Source: Chamaelirium japonicum
Lineage: Eukaryota > Streptophyta > Magnoliopsida > Liliales > Melanthiaceae
Reading direction: 5' to 3'
Length of the DNA stretch: 64,000 nucleotides
Assembly (NCBI GenBank): GCA_947650365.1
Contig: OX393550.1
Span: 96,858,519 to 96,922,518 of the forward strand
The notes beneath the pieces are model-generated. The model did no database searches, was not told where the DNA came from, and saw only the letters and a list, made by a program, of their open reading frames with translations. This document shows positions 1 to 15,800 of this stretch, in pieces. Position 1 is the first letter of the stretch, and every line of letters begins with the position of its first letter. Both the position numbers and the translations under genes were made by a program.

Positions 1-1389
1 GTTGGTTTCGCAGTTCTTATTGGAACTCACGGGAGAGAGCGCACTGGCTAGATGACAGTGACGTTAAGATGGAATTGAGATAATTAAGTACTAAAAAGAT
101 GTTAGCGACGATGTCAAATGGATTACCTATGTTTATAAAATTTGGGAATACCTTATCAGTTGGACTGTTAAGAATGATCATTATTCTGCTGATTCACCCC
201 GCTTTGTTTCTAATTATTATTCGATTTTTGTAACTTTTGTTTGCTTCAGTTTCTTTTGAGTGATTGCCTTTAGTTCTCAGAATGTTAAGATTGTGCTAGT
301 TCCCTCAGTTGTCATTTTTCTACGTTGTCTCTATTTGTCTCGGGTCCTTTATTCTTATTTTTGTATGGTTGTGAGGTTTTCGTCTAACTATTTCGTTGAT
401 TAGTTTATGGTAGAATTTAGTACTTGGTATCGATCTGCTCAGTCGATATTAGTTGGCCATTAGTTTTCTAGTAGGTAGTTTCTTCAGCCAACTCATAATA
501 GTTCTGGTTTAGAATCGGTCCCTTCGTCTTGGAGTGAGCCAATAAGATGACTATCTATTGCTAGAGTGTGGCTATCTAATTTGGACCCACTTGAGAAATA
601 GATTTTTTGGGCATTTGTTCTTTAGTTCCTTGAGCAGTATTGGTAGTTCGGTTAGTGTAGGTGTTGGTCTCATATGAATCTTATAGGATTTTAGTTTAGT
701 ATTAGATACATGTTAGGCGTACTAGTTGAGACATCTCTTTTGTCAAAACATTCTGGAATGTATACTTAAGCATATGTGTATGGGCGCATATGTGTAGTAT
801 GCATTGCTATGATTGTAGAGTCGATACCAAAAGTATAAATTATATATGGGTGTATGGGCGCTCATATACATTGATATACCTTTTATATCGGTATTGACAA
901 TTGAGTGCATTTTAAGTTTCTTAATCTATGAGTTTTGGTAGTTACCCTACCGAGGAGGACACCCCTCGGCGGTACTAATAAGGGGGATATGATGCCCCTT
1001 ATCAAGGCAGGGTTAATGATCAGAACTCATGATTTTGGTCTAATCCGTAATACTTAGAATGAGAAATAGAAACCAAAACTCGTATTCACGATGTGAGAAT
1101 TTGGAGGTTCATTCATATCGTAATAATTACGAGACTCGATTCGTATAATGTTTAGAGTAGTAGAGAGAGTAAAATTGTGAGTAGTAGAGGGTCAGGGTTT
1201 TCGTTTAGTAAGATTTGGTGCAGTGACTTGGCTTTCTTGTTGGCAGTATTAGTGAGGATCTTCATACTCGTTATGGTTAACTTTTTATTGCTGTAATCTT
1301 CTTGTTTTGGTAGTAGAGATGAGTGGACTCGTATCTATGGTTTTTGTAGTTGAATTTTCGGGATGAAATTTTTTTTAAGGTGTGTAGGT
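1..1389 (+). mobile_element. Probable 3' internal part of a Ty3/gypsy element
   Basis: No coding region can be recognised here. The only informative stretch is the last 40 bases (about 1353-1389). They resemble the conserved end of plant chromovirus (Tekay/Del) polyproteins, with a GGATGAAATT core and then a purine-rich AAGGTGTGTAGG tract, directly before a TGTAACACC LTR start. I infer that this is the decayed 3' internal region of the element whose LTR follows. The rest is AT-rich and featureless. The element is broken and its 5' part lies outside the window. Confidence 0.35.
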
Positions 1390-2214
1390 TGTAACACCTA
1401 TGGTGTTAGATTTGAGAATAATAGAAATCCTCAATGACTAGTTTCGTCTTTTTACAGCCAGACCTTTTATGTGGGCTTTTTCCCAATAAATGGATCATAA
1501 ACCTATGGGATGTTTTACGTTCACATTCTCTGTAACTTTGAGCATGTCACGATGGTGCGTTCCGTGCAACGATCAGGTGTATGCGTAGCCAGTTTCCGCA
1601 GCCCGGCAGATAAACCCTAGAAAAGCGATAATTGGTCGATAGTTGTAGCTGTTTTATTTTCCACAAGAGATCGGGTGATCGAATCGTAACGAAACAAGAT
1701 ACGTTAGATGAGACTCTGAGAGAGCCTTCCAATGAGCCTGAGTTAGGGTCGATCCGACACCCGGGTGAATAGTTATTGCTATTTTGAGTTTTGGAGTCTT
1801 TCCTTCTTTTCGAGAGATCCAGAGGTTAGAAAATTATGTACCAAGTGCTGACTCATTCGCGTTGACGAGACCTTTCCAACGAATCCTCTCGGGCCCTATT
1901 CCGACTTCCGGTTTGATAGTTACGGCTTATTATTCTTTTTAGCTTGGTTAATGGGCGAATCACACCCGGATTCCAACCGAGCCCAGTTCAGGGCTCGGGA
2001 CCGGACCCGACTAGCCCTAGAGCCTACCTCCCGGTCTCCTAGCATAGTTTAAGCTCTCTTGACCTCCCTCCCCAGTAGTTTAAAATCCAAAATTCAGATG
2101 GGAATTATCGGGCAGGATTGGGATGATATATCCCTATCTTTCTTATCTTTATCCCCTCTCGCTAAGGCCTTAACCGACTCTATCCCCCACGCTATCTCTT
2201 TACCAACCTAGAGT

Positions 2215-2224
2215 CTATAAATAG
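2215..2224 (+). promoter_or_regulatory. TATA box inside the long gypsy LTR
   Basis: CTATAAATAG sits just upstream of a GA-rich stretch, as expected for the core promoter of a plant LTR. It is consistent with transcription starting near 2250 in the plus direction. No activity can be claimed. Confidence 0.45.
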
Positions 2225-2760
2225 AGAGAGAGAACGAGAGGAAGGAAGAGAGAACGGGTTGCAAAGGGAGAGAGAACGGGATGTAGAGAGAGAAAGAACG
2301 GGATGCAGAGAGAGAGAGAGAGAGAGAGCCGGAGATGGGGAAGGAGAAGAGATCGAGGGAGATCGGAGCACCCCACCCGCCCCTCGCCGGAGCACCGGCG
2401 AGCACGCCGAGACCCCCAGGTCAGCCACCCTCCTCCTCTCATCCCCTCCGCGACCCAACCCCGTGACCCCCGGCCCTTCCTCCTCCCTTGCCGCGGCCCA
2501 CACGGGCAGTGATCGCCGCCACACCGAACCCCTCCCCGGCGACCTCCGACCTCCGACCAAGCTCCATGTGAAGCCCCCTCCAGCCGGCTCTCGGGCTCCG
2601 ACGACCGCTTCGGCCGCCTCCCCCCGCGCCTCCTCCGTGGGGGTGGTGCGGGAGAGGCCGGCCGAGCGCTCGCCGGCGCTCCAGGCCGCCCCTCCCGTCG
2701 GCCGCCGGCGCACAAGAACCAACCCCCCCCCCCCCACCCCCCCGCTGTTCTCGTGGAGAA
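2221..2760. repeat. GA-rich then GC-rich low-complexity tract in the LTR
   Basis: GAGA runs (2221-2335) pass into a GC-rich segment with CCGGCG/CGCCG motifs (2370-2710) and two homopolymer runs (C near 2727-2745, G near 2771-2779). Overlapping open frames on both strands here are composition artefacts, rich in R/E on one strand and S/L or P on the other. It is most likely transcribed LTR sequence. Confidence 0.6.
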
Positions 2761-5472
2761 GATGAACATGGGGGGGGGTAAATCTGTAATTTCAAGTTAT
2801 TACTTAACCCCCAGACCCGACCCGTTTAGCCCTGAACCCGACCCGCATTGCACTGCAGACCCGACCCGACCAGCAGACCTGACCCGACCCACGCAGTGAA
2901 CCGGTCTGGTTCACCTGAACCAGACCCATGAACCAGTCAATTTTGGTTCGAATGTTATTTCTCCGTACGAACTCGGAATTGGGCGAAACCAGCGTCATTT
3001 TGATCGGATCGGAAAATACTACCTGTTGGCCATAGTCTAGAATAGTAATTATACTATTTAATACCTTATTTTATCCTTTGACCCGATATTATCGCGGTAC
3101 TGTGGTTTGACCGCTGTTTCATCGTCCGAACTCGGATTCGGACAAAACCATCGGCATTATGCTCAGAAATAGAGTCCCACCTATTAAACCTAGAAGATAA
3201 CCCTAGAACCTCTTCTACCCTAGCAATCCAGCCATGCGATTGATTTTATCGGTTCTACGTGGTTTGACCCGAAACCATCCGACCGAAGTCGGATTCCAAC
3301 AAAACTGGAACCATCGGAAAGGGTTCTTTGAGCCCGATTCGATGAGTAGGTTTAACTTCTGTTTACTTGATTGACCTAGTATTGTTTAGGTTCGAGTTCT
3401 TCAGTCGCACGGATTTGCGTGCTATCGACTCAATGTTGGTCCCCTATTGAGGGTGCCCGACTATCTTTGGCATAGAACCCTCATCGTAGATTCTTTTGTT
3501 TTAATCGATAGAGTTGTGATGCGGAGCTGTGGTTATTATCAGACCTTGATCGTGGTGATCCAACGGAGACGGATCAGAGGCAGCTAGCAGGAGTCATGTG
3601 TAATCGACAACCAGGTGACATCTACTACCCTTGCGTGGTCTTTAATAGTGGGAAATGAGAATGACTAAGGGTAGGTGTCCATGACACTGCATGCGGGCCC
3701 CACCGGGCATCGTCGCATGTGGTCAAGTGGACCCCGCCTTGCATGCGGAGTCGCGAGTCCGGCGATGCATGCTTAAAATATTAATAAAATATTAATAATG
3801 ATTGCTTTTGATTGTATGGACACCGTAATTAGGATTCCCTTAAATTAAACAATAAATTAAATAATTAGTAATTATCGGAGCCCACCCTCCTGAGAGGAGT
3901 ATGGCAACCCTAGCACACGGGTCACTGGGATGAGTGTCTTACTTTATTTATTTATTATGTCGCATGGGTTGCGAGAGGAGTACGGGACCAGGGGTAAATT
4001 ATTGAAAATGGTTAAACATTAATAGACTTTTTGTAACTTCAGTTTGTATGTTGAAAGATGTTATATACGAATCTACCTGGTTAGAGGGTAGGGACCCCGT
4101 ACGCGCATGGGCCGTGAACCACCCTGCGCGTACAACCGAAGTTAAGTAGGTTAGGGGTCACGGGCAAAGGTTGTGGTAAAGCCAATAGGTGGTGCCCTCG
4201 AGTAGGGATTGGCCTAGCAACCCTGTCCCGGGGAGTTGAAGTCCCCATAGTAAAGCAAGTTGGGCGGTAGAGCTCCACCGTGAAAGACGAAAAACCCCTT
4301 ATGATCATCTGGGTGACTAGTGCATGGTGTTGGTGGATGCACGGCGAGAGAGTTGGCCCTCTACATCGAAATAAAAGGCCTTATAGTAATGCCCGACCGG
4401 GGGCAGGATGAACAAAATATCCGGGGTTCACATTTTGTTAGTGTGTGTTTTATCTATATATGAATTTAGAATTGTGCGACTGTTTATATGATGACTTCGT
4501 GACTTTATATAAACGTCTTATTTAAATTTGTTCTTTAATGCTGTAGAACATTGAATGAACTTCATGTTAGATAACCTAGTGACAGTAGGAATTGCATGTG
4601 AATATAGACTACTGATAGGTTTAGGTATCATTCTACTAGAACTGATAGATCTTATCTTAATTTATTAAGATTAGTTGTCTCATATTATTAAAGACTATTA
4701 GGATGTCACTAGCCATTAATTTGGCTAATCTTCCAATTTCCTATTGGGGGCTACTCTTTTCCACGAGTAGGCTCAGTTGCAGGTCCGGAGGCTCAGGAGT
4801 AGCAGTAGGAGTCCAGAGGCGGAGTTAGAGTTGCAGTGTTACCTTTCTGCTTAGTACGCTAATCTTGTAGTCTTTTCTCTTCAGACATTGTAATTGTATT
4901 GGAATAAAAGTTTTTATTAGTTAGTTAGTATTCTATGGTTGTAGTTGCAATGGTTCCAGTTGAATTCTTTTGGGTAGGCCTCTCCTCAAGGCCCTAAGCA
5001 TAGGATAGATCATGATGAAAATATAAGTAAATGACTAAATTGGTTAACCTTGTAGATAGGAACCCTAGACTGGTGCACCTGAGTGTTAGGGAGTGGTTGA
5101 GACTAATTGGCTAGCCGTAGGAGGCTTGAGCCTCGTGCTCCCTCAGATAGACTCCTGCCAGTATGTAGTGGCACCGACAGGTCACACATACTGAGAGGAT
5201 ATGACTTTTGAAGGTTGAGCTTGACTAGATAATATCTTCTCTCTGTTGATAATTTCTCTTTCTTTGCTTTTTAATAAAAATGTTTTTTTTCGAAAAATCA
5301 AATTTAAAAGATTTCCCTCTTGTTTCTCCCTCCTTCTTGTTTTTCATATTAGAGAGCGTAGAAGCCCTGTGAGAACCCAAAATTGGTGTAATTGATTGAC
5401 CAAACTCAGAACCCTCTTCTTTTTCTCACCTCACACCCCAGGGATCGGTCTTCAGATTTATGGGGCGTGACA

Positions 5473-5894
5473 TAGGGCTTGGTCCTAGCTTCGAACTAAG
5501 TGGCGATGAAATCTAGCATGCTTATGTGGTCATTTCTATTCTAGAAGATGTCCATACATTTTGAATTGAAGGTTCGGAATGAACATGTATACACTCAACT
5601 TAATCGAGCAAATATTCGAATAAAAAATATGTGTGTGTGTGCAATAGCTAGTCATGCCCCGAAAAACCCTACCCACTAGAGTAAAGTCTTTTTTCAAAAA
5701 GTTAAAAATACACATTTCATACGTAAGCATGGTGGGAGAGGATGATAGAAGTGGTATTGGCCGTAACAGTACATCTTTATCATGAAAGAGCCAAACCTAA
5801 TTGTACCTTCCTGACTTTAGCTCGTAGCTACTCACTACACCGGTAAATTAGATTTCTTTAAGTTGCTAAAAACTAATGGCAATATAAGAAGACT
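5473..5894. other. Unannotated spacer between LTR and duplicated block
   Basis: This is AT-rich sequence with a short TG microsatellite (about 5630-5641). I see no gene, RNA or repeat with recognisable ends. Confidence 0.4.
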
Positions 5895-6368
5895 TAACAA
5901 TCTGCTCCAAATGCCTCAAATATTGAGTGTGATCGGTTAGAAAGGTCCTCACTTTTACTCACCTCCACCTGATAGATAATAGAATATCATCACTTCTTGA
6001 TAATTGATTTGATTGCCAATACCTTCGTCAAGTCGCAAAAAATTACTATATTCTTTTCTAGTAAACTCTTCTTAAGTGATCACTTAACTTTGAGATGAAC
6101 GGGGAAATAGGAAAATGATAGATATGTCAAATATAGACACATGCATATATGTTCTATATATACTCATTATATATATAGGGATTGTACCAAATCTGAATTA
6201 TAGAGTTCTCCCTTAGAATCACTATCTGCTTTTCAAGATTACAGTACCAATACATACAAAGTTCATATCCATTAATAAGATACCGCCCATAGTAGATTAA
6301 GGCACATGTGAACACCATGGATCCTATATTGAAGATAGCCAATAGTTGTAGCCTATATAAGCCAAGCC

Positions 6369-9079
<2,711 letters not shown>

Positions 9080-9133
9080 TTTACAAGGATGTAGCTATGG
9101 TAGTGTAATGGGCTTAATTTGTGTTGGGTGCAG

Positions 9134-9143
9134 TGTATATAGA
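9134..9143 (-). promoter_or_regulatory. TATA box of TPS copy 1
   Basis: CTATATACAC on the minus strand lies 55-64 bases upstream of the ATG. The same position in TPS copy 2 has ACTATATAAACC, and the flanking bases are conserved between the two copies. Confidence 0.65.
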
Positions 9144-9293
9144 GTGGCTCGGGACCAGAAGTCATAGTGATTATGGGTGCTTGCGTTGAAAGTAGACTGA
9201 GGACCGGCCGCCATATGTCCCCATTCCTTGTGTTTGGAATTTTGACTGCTCCACCTCGAATTTTTGGTCCAGATTATGGACTGTGTGGAAACC

Positions 9294-9734
9294 TAGGGCT
9301 GGCAATTTCGGACCCGACAAGGCAGACCCGACACCAAGTTAGCGGGTCTAGGTCTGGGTCAGGGCTAAACGGGTTTGGGTCGTAAACGGATCGACACGAT
9401 AGACCCGTTTAATAAACGGGTTGGGTCCAGGTTTAGGGTCTGGACACGGTAGACCCGGGAAGACCCATTTAAAATTCACCGGGTCGTGTCGGGTCGGGTC
9501 TACCCGCAATCCGATACTAGAATACATAGTATCAGCGGCTATCGGGTAAAGTCGGGTTGAGTCGGATCGGGTCAACTGAATAAACCCATGTGGTAAACAG
9601 GTCTAACGGGTCTTATCGGGTCTACCTGTTTATAAACAGGTCGGGTATGGGTTTAGAATCCAGACACTATTAGTTAAACGGGTTGGGTCCCGGTCTAGGG
9701 GTTTGTGACACGACACGACCCATTGCCACCCCTA
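9294..9734. mobile_element. GGGTC-rich hAT-like MITE, copy 1
   Basis: The ends TAGGGCTGGCAAT and ATTGCCACCCCTA form imperfect terminal inverted repeats. The body is GGGTCGGGTC / AAACGGGT repeats in both orientations. The flanking 8-mers TGGAAACC and CGAAAACG agree at 5 of 8 positions, compatible with an old 8-bp hAT duplication. Similar elements lie at 31139, 33534 and 62996. It sits just upstream of the TPS copy 1 promoter and is absent from the TPS copy 2 upstream region. Confidence 0.6.
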
Positions 9735-9842
9735 CGAAAACGTATACATCATCAAAAGCTTTATGTAGTGCACGGGTAATGGCTGTGTGTAAAATATGAT
9801 GGAACTCGATTCTTCCACCAACGGTCCAGATATATGTAGTCA

Positions 9843-9990
9843 AAAGTGATACTGTGGACCCCACATGATAGCCTACGTGGACCGCACAGATATCAAGTGG
9901 GTATGACCCAATCATTAATTGCCACATCAGCTGTTGGAGCCGAGTATTCTTTATTGCAAAATTCTATTTTCTATGCATGGACTATCGAGT
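9843..9990. repeat. Dispersed repeat, copy 1
   Basis: It shares a run of similarity with 62829-62985: the CCCACATGATAG, GATATCAAGTGGGTATG, TTGCCACATCAGCT, GAGCCGAGTATTCTT and CTATGCATGGA blocks occur in the same order. I see no open frame or clear terminal repeats. It may be part of a larger non-autonomous element. Confidence 0.6.
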
Positions 9991-10473
9991 CATCCGGACT
10001 TTTGTGGTGTGAGCCCGACTGGACTTTCTCGCCATAGAAGTTGGACTCCTCTACACTTTCCCTCAATTCTCTCTCTTAAATATGGCCCTCATACTTCCAA
10101 AAAATATATTTATATCTATAGGGCCCTCAACTGATTCGCCGGCCGGCACGAGGGGCGGTGGGCTATGTCGGTTCCGATTCCGGTCAGCCCAATTGATGTC
10201 GCAGCATGCAACTAATCATGTAAAAGATTTAAATATCACTAGTGGATTTCAGCCACCAGTTGTATGCTGCCAAGTAAATCGGGCTGGCATGAATCAAAAA
10301 AACCTTCGGGTTGAATAGCATTTCTTAGAGATCTCTCTCATCCAAGGCTAATGACTTTCTCCCCACCGCCGGGAGTTGGACTACTCCTTAGTGTTAGGGT
10401 TTTTAATTTAAAACTTTCAAATTTAATAATTTGATTTAATATTAATCTATTAAACCCATTCTCTAACAGCTAA

Positions 10474-10531
10474 GCTATGGTGCTCAGCTGGTTAGAGGAA
10501 TATGTTGTAGGTCTTGGTATCAAATCCTGCA
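10474..10531 (+). repeat. Possible tRNA-derived SINE head or tRNA relic
   Basis: TGGTGCTCAGCTGGTTAGAG resembles a pol III A box, and GGTATCAAATCC about 35 bases further on resembles a B box. No tRNA cloverleaf is obvious and no poly-A/T tail or flanking duplication was located. The B-box half is also present in the second duplicated block (near 54470-54490), so it predates the duplication. Confidence 0.35.
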
Positions 10532-10550
10532 TCAAGCACTTATTTTTAAC

Positions 10551-10705
10551 ACTTGTCATTAAACCTGTCATGCATGTAGGAGATTGGACTGCATGGTGCA
10601 TGACCTTAACACTTGCCTTAGCTTACAGTACTTGTCATTAAACCTGCCATGCATGTAGGAGCTTGGACTGCATGGTGCATGAGCAACACTTGTCTTAGCT
10701 TACAC
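10551..10705. repeat. Tandem duplication of about 78 bp upstream of TPS copy 1
   Basis: Two adjacent units share ACTTGTCATTAAACCTG, CATGCATGTAGGAG and TTGGACTGCATGGTGCATGA (starts 10551 and 10630). The corresponding place in the second block (about 54525-54585) has a single unit, so this duplication arose after the gene duplication or was lost in the other copy. Confidence 0.7.
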
Positions 10706-10840
10706 TGCATGCAACACTTGTCCTTACTATGAATGCAGAATTTTTAATGTTTTAATGGGGGATGAAAAAGCCAATCCAAATTGTCATCCCAATTGCAAAT
10801 TTTGTAGAGAACACTCTCTTTCCTTCATCCCATTTTTTGG

Positions 10841-11425
<585 letters not shown>

Positions 11426-12002
11426 TTAAGAATACAATGAGCTAATCAGACCCATCCGATCCACATGACCTCTATAAAGGTTTGGTGGTAATCCTTTGGT
11501 CAGTGGATCAGCCACCATAAGCTCAATACCAATATGCTTAATCTGAACCTTATCTTTTGCTACATCTTCTTTAACAACAAGGTACTTTATGTCGATGTGC
11601 TTGTTTCGACTGTCACTTTTGTTATTCTTAGAGAAGAACACTGCAACAAGATTATCATAGTAGGTCTTTAGAGGTCTGGATATGGAATCTATGATCCTTA
11701 TCCCTGTGATAAAATTCCTTAACCAAGACGCCTATGTGGTTACCTCATAGAGTGCAACGTACCCTGCCTCCATAGTTGACGATGCCGTAATGGTCTGCTT
11801 GGTGCTCTTCCAAGGGACAGTACCACTAGCCAATAGGTAAAAATAACCCGATGTCAACTTTCTGGAGTCAATGCAACCCGCAAAGTCCAAATCAGAGTAC
11901 CCGATCAGCTCTAAATGATCAGAGTAGTTGTATGTAAGCATGAAGTCTTTGGTCCCTTGTAAATATCTCATAACATTCTTAGCAGCCCTCCAGTGATCCA
12001 TG

Positions 12003-12005
12003 CCT
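12003..12005. repeat. Target site duplication CCT, left of CACTA
   Basis: CCT directly precedes CACTACAAAAA, and the same three bases follow the other terminus (25554-25556). Three-base duplications are the rule for CACTA transposons. Confidence 0.85.
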
Positions 12006-12019
12006 CACTACAAAAAAAA

Positions 12020-12425
12020 AAGTTTTTACCGATGGAATATATCCGTCGGTAAATTTGATTTTCCGTCGGCAAAGATGTTTCGCAACGAACATCATTTCCG
12101 TCGCTAGTCTGTAGGGAAAAAAAGCGTCGGGAAAAATCAACGACAAAAAAAATATTTTCGTCGGTATTAATAATTAATACCGACGGTTATAATATCTCCG
12201 TCGGTAATATATTTATATTTAACTAAAAATATAATTAATTATTATCGATGATAATTTATCTTCCGTCGGCAATATATAGGCTTATTACCGACGGCTAAAA
12301 GTTTTACCGTCGGTAATAGTTTATATATTACCGACGGACAACTACGTTCCTTCGGCAATATATAAATAATTTCAAAAAATAAAATAGTTTATTGCCAACA
12401 AAATTTATAAATTCCGTCAGTAAAA
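12020..12425. repeat. CACTA subterminal repeats, left end
   Basis: Many short copies of ACCGACGG / CCGTCGGTAA in both orientations separated by AT-rich spacers. In CACTA elements such subterminal arrays are the binding sites of the TnpA-type protein. The same motif fills the right end. Confidence 0.85.
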
Positions 12426-12469
12426 ACACATAATTTTTTATAAAAAAATTACTATAATTTATTTAATTC

Positions 12470-12655
12470 CTGTGATTTACAACAATACCACAATATATTC
12501 AAATATTACCATAATTGACAAAATCAAATATTACCGTAATTTATCAAATATTATCACAATTTATCAAATATTACCATAATTTGCCATTACCGTAATTTAT
12601 CAAATATTACCATAAATTACACTTACCACAATTTATCAAATATTATGACAATACC
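12470..12655. repeat. AT-rich minisatellite inside the CACTA
   Basis: About eight degenerate units of roughly 20 bases resembling ATTTATCAAATATTACCRTA. It lies between the left subterminal repeats and the satellite array. Confidence 0.7.
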
Positions 12656-12849
12656 AGACAATTGTAGACAAGACCAAAAAAATGACCACATATTTATTAC
12701 AAAACTATTTTTACACAATCCAAAACTGAGGGAAGCTGCGTGCCCTAGCTCAACCACCCCACGCCGCCCGGCACCAACGCTGGTGCTTTCATCCCCTGAC
12801 GCTGCACATCTTGCAATTAACATGTATTTGTTAAAAAAATAGTTTATAT

Positions 12850-15800
12850 CTATAATTTAGAGTCTAAGCATTGAAAAATCATAAATTAGTGTGTTTCGGA
12901 TTTGAAATTGGTTTGGATTCGAATATATCGGCATCCGATAATTCATACTTGTAATTTTTTTATATCTCGGACTTGTGAGCGAGTTCTAATTGGAGTCTAA
13001 GCGTTGAAAAATCATAAGTTAGCTTATTTCGGATTTGAAATAGGTTTGGATTCGATCAGATCGTCATCGGATCGGCATCCGATAATTCATACTTGGAATT
13101 ATTTTATATTTCGGACTTGCGAGTGAGTTTTAATTGAAAATTTTAATAATTTATGCTCCGATTGACCGATTTAGAGTCTAAGCGTTGAAAAATCAAAAGT
13201 TAGCATGTTTCAGATTTGAAATAGGTTTGGATTCGATCAGATCGTTATCGGATTGGCATCCGATAATTTATACTTGGAATTATTTCATATTTCGGACTTG
13301 CGAGTGAGTTTTAATTTGATATTTTAACAATTTACACTCTGATAGACCGATTTAGAGTCTAAGCGTTGAAAAATCATAAGTTAGCGTGTTTCGGATTTGA
13401 AATAGGTTTGGATTCGATCGGATCATCATCGGATCGGTATACGATAATTCGTACTTAAAATTATTCCGCATTTCAGACTTGCGAGCAAGTTCTAATTGGA
13501 TATTTTAATAATTTACACTCCGATTGACCAATTGAGTATCTAAGCATTGAAAAATCATAAGTTAGTGTGTTTCGAATTTGAAATAGGTTTGGATTCGATC
13601 GGATCGTCATCGGATCGGTATCCGATAATTCGTACTTGGAATTATTTCGTATTTCGGACTTGCAAGCGAGTTCTAATTGGATATTTTAATAATTTATACT
13701 CCGATTGATCGATTTAGATTCTAAGCGTTGAAAAATTATAAGTTAGTGTGTTTCTGATTTGAAATAGGTTTGGATTCGATCGGATCGTCATCGAATCGGC
13801 ATCCGATAATTCGTACTTAGAATTATTTTGTATTTTGGACTTACGAGTGAGTTCTAATTGGATTTTTTAACAATTTACACTCCGATTGACTGATTTAGAG
13901 TCTAAGCGTTGAAAAATCAAAAGTTAGCGTGTTTCAGATTTGAAATAGGTTTGGATTCGATCGGATCATCATCGGATCGGCATCCGATAATTCATATTTG
14001 GAATTATTTCATTTTTCAGAATTGCGAGTGAGTTCTAATTTGATATTTTAACAATTTACACTCCGATTGACCGATTTAGAGTCTAAGCGTTGAAATTTCA
14101 TATGTTAGCATGTTTCGGATTTGAAATAGATTTGGATTCGATCGGATAGTTATCGGATCGGCATCCGATAATTCATACTTGGAATTATTTCGTATTTCGG
14201 ACTTGCGACCGAGTTTAAATTGAAATTTTAATAATTTACGCTCCGATTGACCGATTTAGAGTCTAAGCGTTGAAAAATCATAAGTTAGCGTGTTTCAGAT
14301 TTGAGATAGGTTTAGATTTGATCGGATCGTCATCGGATCGGCATCCGATAATTCTTACTTGGAATTATTTCGTATTTAGGACTTGCAAGCGAGTTCTAAT
14401 TGGATATTTTAATAATTTACACTCATATTGACCGATTTAGAGTCTAAGCATTGAAAAATCATAAGTTAGCGTGTTTTGGATTTGAAATAGGTTTGGATTC
14501 GATCGGATTGTCATCGGATCGGCATCCGATAATTCGTACTTGAAATTATTTCATATTTCGAACTTGCGAGCGAGTTCTAATTGGATATTTTAACAATTTA
14601 CACTCCGATTGACCGATTTAAAGATTTAGCGTTGAAAAATCATAAGTTAGCGTGTTTCGGATTTGAAATAGGTTTGGATTCGATCGGATCATCATCGGAT
14701 CGGCATCTGATAATTTGTACTTGGAATTATTCTATATTTCAACTTGCAAGCGAGTTTTAATTAGAAATTTTAACAATTTACGCTCCGATTGATCGATTTC
14801 GAGTATAAGCGTTGAAAAATCATAAGTTAGCATGTTTTGGATTTGAAATAAGTTTGGATTCGATCGGATCGTCATCGGATCGGCATCCGATAATTTATAC
14901 TTGGAATTATTTCGTATTTCGGACTTGCGAGCGAGTTCTAATTGGATATTTTAATAATTTCCACTCTGATTGACCGATTTAAAGGCGTTAAAAAATCATA
15001 AGTTAACGCGTTTTGGATTTGAAATAGGTTTGGATTCAATCGGATCGTCATCGGATCAGTATCCGATAATTCATACTTGGAATTATTTTGTATTTCGGAT
15101 TTGCGAGCGAGTTCTAATTGAAAATTTTAACAATTTATGCTCCGATTGACCAATTTAGAGTCTAAGCGTTGAAAAATCATAAGTTGGAGTGTTTCGGATT
15201 TGAAATAGGTTTGGATTAGATCGGATCGTCATCGGATCGGCATCCGATAATTTGTACTTTGAATTATTTCATATTTCAGACTTAGGAGCGAGTTCTAATT
15301 GGATATTTTAACAATTTACACTCCGATTGATCGATTTAGAGTCTAGCATTGAGAAATCATAAGCTAGCGTGTTTTGGATTTGAAATAGGTTTGGATTCGA
15401 TCGGATCATCATCGGATCGGCATCCGATAATTTGTACTTGGAATTATTTTATATTTCGGACTTGCGAGCGAGTTCTAATTGGATATTTTAATAATTTACA
15501 CTCCGATTGACCGATTTAGAGTCTAAGCATTGAAAAATCATTAGTTAGTGTGTTTCGGATTTGAAATAGGTTTGGATTCGAACGGATCGTCATCGGATCG
15601 GCATCTGATAATTCGTACTTGGAATTATTTCGTATTTCGGACTTGTGAGCGAGTTCTAGTTGGATATTTTAACAATTTACACTCCGATTGACCAATTTAG
15701 AGTCTATGCGTTGAAAAATCATAAGTTAGTGTGTTTCGGATTTGAAATAGGTCTGAATTTGATCGGATCATCATCGAATTGGCATCCGATAATTCATACT

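Larger units (their letters stand above)
1390..5472 (+). repeat. Very long LTR of a Ty3/gypsy (Tekay/Del-like) element
   Basis: The segment starts TGTAACACC after a purine-rich tract and ends GGGGCGTGACA, giving TG...CA termini with matching inverted ends (TGTMACRCC). At about 4.1 kb it is long but within the range known for Tekay-type LTRs. A TATA box (CTATAAATAG, 2215-2224) is followed by a GA-rich then GC-rich tract (2221-2700), an arrangement common in this clade. No second LTR or flanking duplication is visible, so it could be a 3' LTR or a solo LTR. Family and both ends are inferred from pattern, and age cannot be estimated without the partner LTR. Confidence 0.45.

Noticed and set aside
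2192-2795. Several overlapping open frames of 65-184 codons on both strands
   Set aside because: They cover GA-rich and GC-rich low-complexity DNA in an LTR, overlap in all phases, and show no domain.
4081-4308. 75-codon open frame on the minus strand
   Set aside because: It lies within the long LTR and shows no recognisable domain.
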